64,000 nucleotides of DNA from Vibrio rhodolitus (lineage in GTDB: Bacteria; Pseudomonadota; Gammaproteobacteria; Enterobacterales; Vibrionaceae). The stretch lies in NCBI RefSeq assembly GCF_003350325.1, contig NZ_QLYZ01000003.1, positions 124,882-188,881 of the forward strand, given 5' to 3'. The position numbers were made by a program, and so were the translations under genes. Positions 1-8,099 of this stretch are shown here, piece after piece. The notes beneath the pieces are model-generated. The model did no database searches. It was not told the DNA's origin and worked only from the letters and a program-made list of their open reading frames with translations. Position 1 is the first letter of the stretch. Every line of letters begins with the position of its first letter.

Positions 1-859
1 TGGCATATTGACGCAACTGATCAACGTTAGCTTGTTGCTCGGGATGTGTTTTTTCAACCTGATCACTGACATCAAGCGCCTGCGCAATTAGTGCGCGAAC
101 AGATTGCTGTTCTACCTGAGTGAGGCGCTCTTGCAGAACGATGATCAAGGGAGAGGCGATTTGAATTTTTTTATCCAGTAGCTGTTGCTCAAGCCTGAGT
201 AACTCGGTTCGCTCGTCTAAGCTTTGCAGCTCGCTTGAGGTAACGTCACGCTTAAGTTTTAGTTCTGCGAGGCTGGCAGACTCGAGCCACTTGTCGATTT
301 GTGTCCCTGTTTCGGTTTTATTGAGCGATGTCTGCTCAATTTGTTTGTCTAGCGCGGCAAGCTCGGTCGGTAATTCGGTGCGGTCTTTGCCGAGTTTGTT
401 AGCTTGTTCACTGTTTGATTGGTAGGTGGAACGCCAGTCATTCATTGCCGCTTGTAGGGAGGCTATCGCTTGGGATAAATCGTTATAACTGCGCAGCTTG
501 TCGGTATTGAAAATCTTTAATTGATCTGCTTTATCTATTTGTTGATTGAGGCGCTCGCGTAGGGTGGGGTATTGAGTAATGGTTTGCCGATAGCTATCTC
601 GCTGCTGACGCAATGTTTCAAAATTGGCAAGTTGGCTTTGTAAACTGGTGTATTGTGCTATCAATGCTTCATCTTTAGGTGAAAGCGACTCTAGTTGTTT
701 AATTTCTGATTGGATGGCGTTATCACTAGGGAGATCTTGCGCCAACACTAAGGGCAAAAACAACCCGCCAGTGGCGGTAAGGAAACTGAGCAACATAAGG
801 CGTAGCAGTCGGCGAAACAAGGCAGGCAATGGCAACTCCAGCGATTGAGGAAATACCAT
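1..859 (-). CDS. Mechanosensitive channel MscK/KefA-type, N-terminal part (partial)
   Basis: The reading frame starts with ATG at 859 and stays open to the window edge, so about 286 N-terminal residues are visible. A signal-like hydrophobic stretch at residues 20-40 (LMLLSFLTATGGLFLPLVLA) is followed by a long Gln/Glu/Leu-rich coiled-coil region. This is the layout of the periplasmic domain of MscK/KefA, a large MscS-family channel that opens under hypo-osmotic shock in the inner membrane. The channel domain lies outside the window, so the class is inferred from the N-terminal architecture and similarity to the E. coli MscK N-terminus (a DLPS segment just after the signal, then SYN...LQ repeats). 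A different large MscS-family member is possible. Confidence 0.7.
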   Translation of the reverse strand, partial: MVFPQSLELPLPALFRRLLRLMLLSFLTATGGLFLPLVLAQDLPSDNAIQSEIKQLESLSPKDEALIAQYTSLQSQLANFETLRQQRDSYRQTITQYPTLRERLNQQIDKADQLKIFNTDKLRSYNDLSQAIASLQAAMNDWRSTYQSNSEQANKLGKDRTELPTELAALDKQIEQTSLNKTETGTQIDKWLESASLAELKLKRDVTSSELQSLDERTELLRLEQQLLDKKIQIASPLIIVLQERLTQVEQQSVRALIAQALDVSDQVEKTHPEQQANVDQLRQYA

Positions 860-1014
860 TAAGTGTAAACCCTAATCGCTTTTTCAGCCGGAGAAGGCAC
901 GTGGCGGCGCAGGTAAAAATCGGAAAATTCCCACTCACTATTTATCGATGACTCAGCAAAAAGCGACAAGAGCAGTGATATCTGTTCCAATTGGATGTGA
1001 CAATTTGTATAAAA

Positions 1015-1055
1015 TTCCCATTGCTTAGACACAAATTTTTACCTCTCAATGGGAA
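1015..1055. other. Inverted repeat in the mscK/DUF342 divergent region
   Basis: The 295-bp region between the divergent MscK-type and DUF342 genes contains 9-bp inverted arms, TTCCCATTG (1015-1023) and CAATGGGAA (1047-1055), separated by 23 bases. It could form a hairpin or be a regulatory site. No other clear signal is seen in this spacer. Confidence 0.3.
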
Positions 1056-1154
1056 AATTAGGCGACATATGCCGGAAAATGCTAGCGCTTTCATACTTAT
1101 ATCACCGTAACTTATATACACTGAGAATAAGGACAATACCGGAATGGGTGAAGC

Positions 1155-2831
1155 ATGTGGGAAGAGATCGTCGCGCTCTCTGACGATGGAAAGCAAGTGA
1201 TTGCAAAGTTACCAAATGAAATGTCGCTACCGCGAGACATGGACTCAGGTGGCTTAAATGCAGTACTAGAACAGCTCAACGCTCACGTGTTCTTCTTATA
1301 CGAAGAAGAAGTCCTCCGTTTTCTTACTCTTGCCAAAGAAGGCAAATCTGAATCATTTCATGGCATTGTGATTGCTGAAAAGCTCGACGCCAAACTAGAG
1401 ATGGTTATCGCAGAAGATAACATGCTCGCCAGCATGATTGTGACCGGTGCCTATGGTGGTAAGCCGCTTAGTGGCGTTCAACTGGTTCAAGCCCTTTCAA
1501 GCGCATCTGTCACCAAAGGTATTAACAAACTCGCGTTAAAGAAAGTGCTGGTGGTGAGTACCCAACTTGCTCCAGGTAAACAATTTACCCAGCCGATCGC
1601 GATGGGTAAGAAGCCGATTGATGGAAAAGATGCCCAGTTTGTGCCTCTCGTTAAAGATGTCACCAAGCAGATACTAGCGCCGGTTGAAGATGAGACAGGC
1701 AAAGTGGATATGCTTAACCTTGGCGAGACGGTCAGTGTGGCGAAAGGGCAGCCCTTAATGAGGCGGATCCCCGCAACACAAGGTCAAGCGGGGCTTACCG
1801 TTCAGGGCAAAGAGATCACAGCTCAAGATGGTAAAGATCTTCCTTTCAAGGAAGGTAAAGGGTCAGTGATCAGTGAAAAAGATCCGAATATTTTGATTGC
1901 TGATCTTACCGGTATGCCGATCTTGCGTGAGTTTGGTGTCGACGTGGACGATGTCTTGGTCCTAGAAACTATTGGTGTTGCTACCGGACATGTGAAGTTT
2001 AAAGGTAATGTCTTGGTTAAAGGTAACGTTGAATCGGATATGAAAGTCCGTGCGACGGGCAACATTACTATCGGTGGTTTTGTCGAGTCAGCCAATATTC
2101 AAGCACAAGGCGATATTCAAGTAGCTAAAGGTATTATCGGGCACAATGTTTCTGACAATCAGAGCAAGTCATGTATTTTAAAAGCGGGTGGGTCAATCAA
2201 AGCCAATTACGCCCAGTTTGCAGAGCTACAAGCCGGGCATGATATTGACTTAGCTATCCACTGCATGAACAACGAAATTCGTTGTGGCAACAACTTAACG
2301 GTATCCGATCAAACTGGGCGTCAAGGCACTCTCAGTGGGGGTAATGCCAAAGTTGGCGGCAAAGTGGTGTGTGTCAATTTAGGCGTTGAAGGCGACACGG
2401 CAACTTATGTGCAAGCTTTTGCTCGTTACAAAATGCACAAGGAACGTCAGAGTAAGTACCGTGAACACTACCAACTTGCTCAAGAGCAAACCATGGAAGT
2501 GATTCGACGCGAACTGGAGTTTAAGAAACGCCCTAAAGCCGAGCGCTCAGCCGAAGAAGAAGCTCAGATAGAGCAGAGCAAAGTCGCGGCAAGCATCAAA
2601 CTGGAGAAGATAAAACTGGCTCGTGATACTCATAATGAGGAGTTTGAGCGCTTGCTGGCAGAAAACACGGTGCAGGCAACCAAACGGGTTTATACCCGCG
2701 CTATTGTTCAATTTGGTGATGACAAGGTGACAACCAAACGCGTGCATGGCGCGGCAGTTTTCTCTTATAACCAATTTAAGGTTGAGTGTTCATCATTGAT
2801 TGATGAAGAAATGCTAGAAGAGGATTTATAA
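1155..2831 (+). CDS. DUF342/FapA family protein
   Basis: The product has 558 residues. The N-terminal part (to about residue 250) is mixed alpha/beta. The middle (about 255-400) has the Gly/Val/Ile-rich repeated strands (GHVKFKGNVLVKGNVE, VRATGNITIGGFVE and similar) of the right-handed beta-helix of DUF342, also called flagellar assembly protein A. Residues about 410-500 form a charged coiled coil. In Vibrio these proteins are cytoplasmic and linked to polar flagellar or chemotaxis assembly; the exact role is not clear. Start at ATG 1155 after GGGTGAAGC. Single-gene unit, divergent from the MscK-type gene. Confidence 0.85.
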   Translation: MWEEIVALSDDGKQVIAKLPNEMSLPRDMDSGGLNAVLEQLNAHVFFLYEEEVLRFLTLAKEGKSESFHGIVIAEKLDAKLEMVIAEDNMLASMIVTGAYGGKPLSGVQLVQALSSASVTKGINKLALKKVLVVSTQLAPGKQFTQPIAMGKKPIDGKDAQFVPLVKDVTKQILAPVEDETGKVDMLNLGETVSVAKGQPLMRRIPATQGQAGLTVQGKEITAQDGKDLPFKEGKGSVISEKDPNILIADLTGMPILREFGVDVDDVLVLETIGVATGHVKFKGNVLVKGNVESDMKVRATGNITIGGFVESANIQAQGDIQVAKGIIGHNVSDNQSKSCILKAGGSIKANYAQFAELQAGHDIDLAIHCMNNEIRCGNNLTVSDQTGRQGTLSGGNAKVGGKVVCVNLGVEGDTATYVQAFARYKMHKERQSKYREHYQLAQEQTMEVIRRELEFKKRPKAERSAEEEAQIEQSKVAASIKLEKIKLARDTHNEEFERLLAENTVQATKRVYTRAIVQFGDDKVTTKRVHGAAVFSYNQFKVECSSLIDEEMLEEDL

Positions 2832-3161
2832 CTAGTTCAACCCACTAGTTCTTGGTTGATGATTAATTGTATTTTCTCGTATATCAAGAATTGGCAGTTT
2901 TTTATCTTACCAATCATATCGGTCGCTTCACTTATTAGCTAAGTATAAGCGTTTACAGCGCTTTACCGATACGACCTATCATACACAAATGTTGAGGCGT
3001 TTAGGTCAAACGCCTTGACTTGTCATAATTGCAAATCAATAAAAAAAACAACATTCTCATTTTGTGAGAATCAGTTATTTTTTGTCTTTATAAATTCTCA
3101 TATTCTAGGAATACAATTTGGTCAATCCAACCCGAAACGTTAAAACATAAGTGTGAATTTG
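2832..3161. other. Intergenic region with hairpins between DUF342 gene and iclR-type gene
   Basis: The spacer holds an inverted repeat AACTAGT/ACTAGTT right at the end of the DUF342 gene (about 2830-2850) and a perfect 8-bp hairpin AGGCGTTT (2995-3002)/AAACGCCT (3008-3015). Neither has a strong T-tail, so terminator function is uncertain. AT-rich sequence from 3030 on probably contains the promoter of the IclR-type gene. Confidence 0.35.
3053..3071. promoter_or_regulatory. Palindrome, possible IclR-type operator
   Basis: ATTCTCA-N5-TGAGAAT is a perfect palindrome about 90 bp upstream of the IclR-family gene. A second ATTCTCA half lies near 3095. Autoregulation from such a site is common for IclR proteins; assignment here is inference. 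Confidence 0.4.
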
Positions 3162-3887
3162 ATGAAGCAAAATTCCGGTCAGGTCAATGAGAAGCTACTG
3201 CAATTGCTAATGCAAGTTGCGGTCAATGATGAGCCTGTAACAGCCAAAACGCTTAGCGATCTTTTAGGGACGCCAATCAGTAGCTTGTATCGTCACCTTA
3301 AGTTACTCAAAGAGTGGAACTTGATTGAGGAAAGTCCAAGTGACAAAACCTTGATCATCGGTCCGGCAGCGCTACTTTTGATGCGCAGCTATGAAACCAG
3401 CCAACACGACTTAGATGCAGTTGATGCCGTACTTAATCGCCTGCAAAAGCAGACTGGTGAAATGGCAGCTTATATGGTGCCTGTTGGGTATCGAGCGCTT
3501 TGCGTTAGCCGTAAAGAAAGTATGCAAGCCTTGCGTTGTAGCTATGTACAAGGTCAAAGCCAGCCGTTGCTGCGCGGCGCGTCGTCGAAAGTAATGCTGG
3601 CGTTTATGCCTGCACAGCGCCGAGAAAAGATATTGCGTTATTTTGGAGAGGCTCACCGTATTAATGAGTGGCAGCAAGATCTTGATGCGATCCGAGCGCA
3701 GGGCTATGCATTCAGTACTTCAGAGATCGATCCCGGCGTTTCAGGTATTAGTGCTCCAGTGATGAAAGGATCAAAACTGGTGGGCGCGATTTCAGTCATG
3801 GCACCGGCACATCGAGTTCAACAAAATCAGCAAAGGATCATCCTTCACGTACTTCAAGCAGCGAGGGCTCTGCCCCCAGAAAGGTAA
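3162..3887 (+). CDS. IclR family transcriptional regulator
   Basis: 241 residues from ATG 3162 (a GTG at 3153 would add three). Residues about 10-70 form the winged helix-turn-helix (VTAKTLSDLLGTPISSLYRHLKLL is readable). Residues about 75-240 form the IclR effector domain, including the segment PLLRGASSKVMLAFMP and the C-terminal GVSGISAPVMKGSKLVGAISV that is typical of the family. It likely binds a small metabolite and controls its own transcription and the coupled downstream gene. The ligand cannot be told. The stop codon overlaps the next start (TAATG), which implies translational coupling. Confidence 0.9.
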   Translation: MKQNSGQVNEKLLQLLMQVAVNDEPVTAKTLSDLLGTPISSLYRHLKLLKEWNLIEESPSDKTLIIGPAALLLMRSYETSQHDLDAVDAVLNRLQKQTGEMAAYMVPVGYRALCVSRKESMQALRCSYVQGQSQPLLRGASSKVMLAFMPAQRREKILRYFGEAHRINEWQQDLDAIRAQGYAFSTSEIDPGVSGISAPVMKGSKLVGAISVMAPAHRVQQNQQRIILHVLQAARALPPER

Positions 3888-4726
3888 TGCATATGTTTGG
3901 CCTATTTCGACGCAATAAAACACACAGTGTCACTGGTGTATCGGCTTTTTCTATGGTGTTAATGAGTATTTCTCAGAAAATTAAGCCTATGAAGCATGTT
4001 GAGTTCGAAATGGCTGATCAGAGCTTGCAGGATGTGTTTGATTGGTTAGCAGAGCAAGAGCAGAGCCGCTGGCTAAATGGCGGTCACTATATGTTGTCAG
4101 AACAGATGATTGGCCGCTTTCAGCTCAATTTAAGTCGCTATCTTGGTTCGCATACACTGCCTGTTGTTTTTAGCAATTGCACCGAAGGAGTGCTCCATGC
4201 ACTTCCTTTGCTCAGTAGCCGAAATAAAGAACTCGGCATTATTCATATTGGGAATCAATTTGAAATAAAGCCAACCCTAGAGCCGGAAATAGGCTCTGCC
4301 TACCACTTCGCGCTGGCGCGCTTCAACGATATACGTTTGTTTTGTATGGGGATTGATGGTGCCCGTCAAAGCGATAAAACCCTTGAATACGCAGAAGATC
4401 TTGGCTGTGATTGGTTAACATTGCCTGAATGCCAGTTTAGTCAGCGTTTCCATATGAAAGAGCAGCTAGCAAGCTATCTAGCACATTGCGATCAAGTAGT
4501 GTTAAGCATTGATTTAGCTTCTCTTTGCCCGCAAACGTTGGTGGGCACAGAGCGCTATTTAGAGGTGCAGATGGTCAATCGAATCATTCGCCAAAGCCTT
4601 ATCTCAGGCAAAGTCAAAATGGTGCAATTGGTTGGCTGGAAAGATAAGCACATTTTTGCCAGATCGACGTTATCAATCCTACAAGAGTTGGCCGGTATGG
4701 TGCCTACCAACGATAAAGTCGCGTAA
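3887..4726 (+). CDS. Arginase/HutG-superfamily-like protein lacking metal ligands
   Basis: 279 residues, start ATG 3887 overlapping the IclR stop, with GAAAGG upstream. The order of motifs resembles the ureohydrolase fold. The place of the DAHxD motif reads G122-N-Q-F-E126 inside IIHIGNQFEIKP, and the place of the SxDxDxxDP motif reads LSIDLASLCP, with D209 kept and the second Asp replaced by A211. Both manganese-binding motifs are therefore degraded, so arginase, agmatinase or formimidoylglutamase activity is unlikely. It may be a pseudoenzyme acting as a sensor or partner of the IclR regulator. The fold assignment is by eye and moderately secure. Confidence 0.55.
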   Translation: MHMFGLFRRNKTHSVTGVSAFSMVLMSISQKIKPMKHVEFEMADQSLQDVFDWLAEQEQSRWLNGGHYMLSEQMIGRFQLNLSRYLGSHTLPVVFSNCTEGVLHALPLLSSRNKELGIIHIGNQFEIKPTLEPEIGSAYHFALARFNDIRLFCMGIDGARQSDKTLEYAEDLGCDWLTLPECQFSQRFHMKEQLASYLAHCDQVVLSIDLASLCPQTLVGTERYLEVQMVNRIIRQSLISGKVKMVQLVGWKDKHIFARSTLSILQELAGMVPTNDKVA

Positions 4727-4838
4727 CGGCTAAATTCTACCGTTTTCCTCTGGGGCGTGTTTGCTTATGACATGCCCGGATGCTGCAGGCGTTATTTATC
4801 GAGCGTTCTCGCTAATTTACTCGTGACCAAAAATACAA

Positions 4839-4875
4839 AAGCTGGCTAAAGAGCCAGCTTATACGTTGCTTTTTT
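4839..4875. terminator. Bidirectional rho-independent terminator
   Basis: A 9-bp perfect stem AAGCTGGCT (4839-4847), loop AAAG, AGCCAGCTT (4852-4860) has T-rich sequence on both sides. It can end the arginase-like gene from the left and the small minus-strand gene at 4885-4968 from the right. Confidence 0.75.
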
Positions 4876-4884
4876 ATCCACAAT

Positions 4885-4968
4885 TTACGATTTCGTTACT
4901 GGTTTATTCACTTCTTTCCAGTATTGAATGCGAATTCGATGTAATTGTGCTTTTCTCATTTTCTTCAT
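4885..4968 (-). CDS. Small basic protein, 27 residues
   Basis: ATG at 4968 is preceded by a good ribosome binding site (GAGGA, six bases before the start). The 27-residue product is strongly basic (starts MKKMRKAQLHRIRIQYWKE, ends TKS). A perfect terminator hairpin follows 24 bases after the stop. The combination of ribosome site, compact ORF and terminator supports a real small gene. No function recognised; no membrane segment. Confidence 0.5.
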   Translation of the reverse strand: MKKMRKAQLHRIRIQYWKEVNKPVTKS

Positions 4969-5486
4969 GAAATTTCCTCACTTAATTCTTGCTGCGATAT
5001 GCGCATGTGTGAATACAGTTCCTCATGAACTCTTTGAATGTAGCTGTGTTCGGTTTCGATAGCTAGGATTTTGATCACATTTTTGTGCCGAAATCCTGTT
5101 GTCTTTAACTCTTAATATGGCTGACATCTCACTATAATCAGTTTGACAATTAAAAGTCATAAAAATGCCACCATAATTAAATTTAATTAAAACAATTATT
5201 TAACTAAAGCGTTGCCGCTTGTATATATCAAGCATGTTTAATGCCAAGTTTTTCTCGTGTTCAGGCTAGATATCACGGGCATTGGAGTGTGATTTTAATC
5301 ATATTTAGTGAAAGAAATGTGACAAGTTTCTAAGCCTATCAAATCGAACAAAAAGTCAGCGTATATAGCGTTATTTTTTGGCATAAATTTTGTGACCTTG
5401 TATCGCTTTTGTTATTCACTTGATTGACTAACGGAATTTCAAGGCGTAGATTGTAAGTATCTGTTAAACCAATGAGAGGTAACGCT
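4969..5486. other. AT-rich intergenic region
   Basis: About 500 bases with no supported gene. The sequence is AT-rich and presumably holds the promoters of the two flanking small genes. No recognisable operator or RNA motif was seen. Confidence 0.4.
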
Positions 5487-5639
5487 ATGTTAGTTTTAGC
5501 ATTTCTAGCAATCGCTATAGGCGTGTTTTTTGGCTCTTGGGTATGCCAACACGGATTACCCATGATGGGGCTGCATGTCGATACCTCTGACGCATTACTG
5601 ATTTGTGAGATGACGGGACAAGACGTGCTAGAAGCATAA
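5487..5639 (+). CDS. Small membrane protein, 50 residues
   Basis: ATG at 5487 follows a clear GAGAGGT ribosome site. The product starts with a hydrophobic helix (LVLAFLAIAIGVFFGSWV) and has a short tail with two Cys residues (C20, C40). A strong terminator follows at once. A single-pass inner-membrane peptide is likely. No family recognised. Confidence 0.55.
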   Translation: MLVLAFLAIAIGVFFGSWVCQHGLPMMGLHVDTSDALLICEMTGQDVLEA

Positions 5640-5654
5640 AATAGTCTGAGTGTG

Positions 5655-5680
5655 AAAAGAGAGCCTAACGGCTCTTTTTC
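5655..5680 (+). terminator. Rho-independent terminator
   Basis: AGAGCC (5660-5665), loop TAAC, GGCTCT (5670-5675), then a T-run; A-residues on the 5' side extend the stem. Confidence 0.8.
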
Positions 5681-5713
5681 AGTTTCTGGGGCTGTAAAAA
5701 TTGAGCGAAGAAA

Positions 5714-6604
5714 TTAGCGCGAGAGAATTGTTTCAATGTGTTCAATAATGGTGTTAAAGCGAAGCGGTACTGTGCCTCGTTGCTTGGTGACCAAATAAAG
5801 ATCTTCCGCGACTTGTTGCTTGGCTTGGTAGATTGCAATCTTGTCTTTGTAGGGAAAACTCTCCAATGCCCCTTGCGGCAATACAGTAAAGCCGAGACCT
5901 TTGGAAACCGGCAATAGAATCTGACTCAGCTGGTTGACGTAACCAGAGATCGGCAGCTGATCAAAGCGCAGTTCCTGCAACCAATTCTCCCCACAACTCT
6001 CACAGTAAAGGCTTAAGCAGTTTTCGGCATCAGGATGATTGATCATACCCAGTTGCTTTAACTTACCCAGATCAAGCGGTTGATCGGCAAAAGCCACTGG
6101 CAACATAAGGCACAGCGGCTCAACACTAAGCTTTTTGCTCACTAAGCGCTTATCGGTTGGCACACTCGTGACGATCCCTAGGTCAGCTTCGCCAGAAAGA
6201 ATGTCTGCCAATACTTTGCGTTTTGGCGCGGCTTCAACTTGCGAGATTAGAGCAGGGTGCTGACATTGCATATCGAGCAGATGCGGGTAGAGCAGCAGAG
6301 CCAGTGAACCAGAGCAGGCAATACGCACGGTGCCTTTGAAAGGTGAATCCGGCTCTAAGCTCGCGAGCAACACAGACTCGCGCTGCTGCATCTCTTTGGC
6401 GTAATCAAAAACCGCTTGTCCTTGAGAGGTAATATCAAAGCTTTTGTTATTACGCTCAATCAGCGGATAGCCACACTCAGCTTCAAGCTTTTTGATGTGT
6501 TGGCTGACCCCTGGCTGGGTCATAAACAATTTTTCTGCTGTGCGCGTAAAGTGCCCAGTTTCAATCAAGGTTACAAAGGTTTTAAGCCACAATGGATTTA
6601 GCAT
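5714..6604 (-). CDS. LysR family transcriptional regulator
   Basis: 296 residues. Residues 1-60 form the LysR winged HTH (FTRTAEKLFMTQPGVSQHIK), followed by the two-lobed effector-binding domain (about 90-290). The central part has four Cys residues close together (CLSLYCESCGENW and one before), unusual for the family and possibly redox- or metal-sensitive. It is divergent from the iron-themed cluster that begins at 6812, but nothing in the sequence proves it controls it. Confidence 0.9.
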   Translation of the reverse strand: MLNPLWLKTFVTLIETGHFTRTAEKLFMTQPGVSQHIKKLEAECGYPLIERNNKSFDITSQGQAVFDYAKEMQQRESVLLASLEPDSPFKGTVRIACSGSLALLLYPHLLDMQCQHPALISQVEAAPKRKVLADILSGEADLGIVTSVPTDKRLVSKKLSVEPLCLMLPVAFADQPLDLGKLKQLGMINHPDAENCLSLYCESCGENWLQELRFDQLPISGYVNQLSQILLPVSKGLGFTVLPQGALESFPYKDKIAIYQAKQQVAEDLYLVTKQRGTVPLRFNTIIEHIETILSR

Positions 6605-6734
6605 GATGCATATTTTGATAACAAGGATTTATACCGATAAGACTAAACCATAACGGAATATTCTGAAATGGTTTATCTTCATCAACTTTAGTAAAGGAAT
6701 ATGGAATGAGTCTACTTATGAAATAAAATGTTAA

Positions 6735-6749
6735 TGATATTTATTTTCA
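6735..6749. promoter_or_regulatory. Candidate Fur box
   Basis: TGATATTTATTTTCA matches the 7-1-7 Fur motif TGATAAT-N-ATTATCA at 12 of 14 defined positions. It lies about 60 bp upstream of the start at 6812, next to a GATAAT -10-like element at 6761. Iron-dependent repression by Fur is inferred. Confidence 0.6.
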
Positions 6750-6811
6750 CTCGTATTTTTGATAATCTTACCGTCAGTTGTTCTATCGAGAAGAGTGATT
6801 CAGGAGTGGAA

Positions 6812-7246
6812 ATGAGTGCGAAAAAATCGCTGAAGAAGCTTAAGAAGAATGTGATGAAAAAAGCACAGACTCGTTCTTTGAAACAGCTACAAAACTTGTC
6901 TCTCCCAAAACAACCAACGATACATGGCACTCATGCGTCAACGAGTGGTTGGCGTAATGAATTTAAGCAGGTATCTCAGCAAGCCTTAGTGAATGTGGCA
7001 AGTGAGTTAGCTGCGCCACTCAACCCTGTATTGTCTTGGTTTCATGATGGTAATGTGATTTCGCTGCCTTCAGTTGGTCTAGCGACATCTCCGGCAGTTG
7101 ATGGCAATAAAAAGGACGCTCAACAGCGTCCTACTATGAAGTCTATCGTTCATTTACCGATGAAGTCCCCACCGTGTAAACGTTGCCCGGCTTTGAGCAA
7201 TGGTATCTGTAAATGTGCAGCTAAGAAGTTGCAAATGTCGGCTTAA
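6812..7246 (+). CDS. Small basic protein with C-terminal CxxC/CxC cluster, iron cluster member
   Basis: 144 residues from ATG 6812, chosen because AGGAGTGG lies just before it (an ATG at 6728 would read through the promoter). The N-terminus is Lys-rich (KKSLKKLKKNVMKKA). The C-terminus has four Cys residues, CKRCPALSNGICKC at 122-135, which could bind a metal or an Fe-S cluster. A Fur-like site lies upstream, and it converges on an HMA-like gene with a 16-bp gap. No family is recognised; a link to iron handling is inferred from context. Confidence 0.65.
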   Translation: MSAKKSLKKLKKNVMKKAQTRSLKQLQNLSLPKQPTIHGTHASTSGWRNEFKQVSQQALVNVASELAAPLNPVLSWFHDGNVISLPSVGLATSPAVDGNKKDAQQRPTMKSIVHLPMKSPPCKRCPALSNGICKCAAKKLQMSA

Positions 7247-7262
7247 GTTGATCCTTTGCCGA

Positions 7263-7625
7263 TCAACCTAAACTCATAATGACTCGGCTCACTGAAGGTC
7301 CCACTAAGCGTGAAAGGGCGATACCTGCCATCCCTTTCGCAAAAGTCTTCGTGCCACTGATCACCGCATTTTCAACAAAAGAGGGTTTTGGGTTGCTTTT
7401 CAGCCAACCGTGACTCTCTAAAATTTCCATGACGCTTTCTGTATCTAGTTCGTTGGGGTCGAACGAAATCGCAACAGAACCTGCGTGCTTTTTGTGCTTG
7501 ATCTCAGTGATGGCATCGATCTGTTCAAGTTGAGATATCAGTGATGCTACCTCTTTTTGATGTTCTTTTATAAAGTCAGATCTTACTCTAACTCTTTGAT
7601 TTGTTTTGTGAATGTAAGTGTTCAT
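7263..7625 (-). CDS. HMA-like domain small protein
   Basis: 120 residues. Residues 1-72 look like a ferredoxin-like HMA fold (RVRVRSDFIKEH, then SVAISFDPNELDTESVMEIL) but without the CxxC copper motif. Residues 85-115 are hydrophobic and Gly/Ala-rich (KGMAGIALSRLVGPSVSRVIM), so it may be membrane-anchored. It is divergent from the ATPase operon across a Fur-box-like site and probably belongs to the same organelle or iron-transport system. SD-like AGG before ATG 7625. Confidence 0.75.
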   Translation of the reverse strand: MNTYIHKTNQRVRVRSDFIKEHQKEVASLISQLEQIDAITEIKHKKHAGSVAISFDPNELDTESVMEILESHGWLKSNPKPSFVENAVISGTKTFAKGMAGIALSRLVGPSVSRVIMSLG

Positions 7626-7642
7626 AAAAAGCCTAATGCAAA

Positions 7643-7657
7643 CGATAACTATTGTTA
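7643..7657. promoter_or_regulatory. Candidate Fur box in divergent promoter
   Basis: CGATAACTATTGTTA matches the Fur 7-1-7 motif at 10 of 14 positions. It lies between the divergent HMA-like gene (start 7625) and the ATPase operon, overlapping a possible -35 (TTGTTA, 7652-7657) for the plus-strand operon. Confidence 0.5.
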
Positions 7658-7766
7658 TTTGTATACAATAGCATTCTATATGACTTGGCGCAAAAAAATA
7701 CTAACCCGCACGCATTATGACCATACTTTATGTAGGTTTTTTGTTTCATTCGTATATATTTTCTCT

Positions 7767-8099
7767 ATGAAACAATATGTAGACACGGCCTTAAAACTGA
7801 GAAAGTGGGTTGTGATTGGCCATCACATTCCTGGGCGAGTTCGCTTGAAATACAAAATGGGCATTGTTGCGCATTTAGCGAAATATAAAGTGCAAGACAT
7901 CGAACATGCCCTCGCGTCTATTCCTGCGTTCAAAAACTACAAACTTAATAGTGTGACTGGCAGCATCTTACTTGAATACGATCCCGCTGTGATAAAGCCT
8001 CATCTTATTGATGCCCTGTTCTCGGGAACAGAGCAAGAAGCTGAGCAAGTCTGTTATGCCATCGCGCAAAGTTTGAATTTAAATGGAGTTAGTTCATGA
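7767..8099 (+). CDS. HMA2-like domain protein with PGRVR motif, first gene of ferrosome-like operon
   Basis: 110 residues from ATG 7767, without a good ribosome site. The motif HHIPGRVRLK near residue 19 is the same as HHFPGRVRFK at the N-terminus of the ATPase encoded downstream. The rest fits one HMA-like ferredoxin fold (NSVTGSILLEYDP as the last strand) lacking CxxC. Such HMA-like domains accompany FezB-type ATPases in ferrosome clusters. The stop overlaps the next start (ATGA), so translation is coupled. Confidence 0.75.
   Translation: MKQYVDTALKLRKWVVIGHHIPGRVRLKYKMGIVAHLAKYKVQDIEHALASIPAFKNYKLNSVTGSILLEYDPAVIKPHLIDALFSGTEQEAEQVCYAIAQSLNLNGVSS

Noticed and set aside
6728..6811. Upstream extension of the Cys-tailed protein to ATG 6728
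   Set aside because: It would read through the Fur-like box and lacks a ribosome site; ATG 6812 has AGGAGTGG directly before it.
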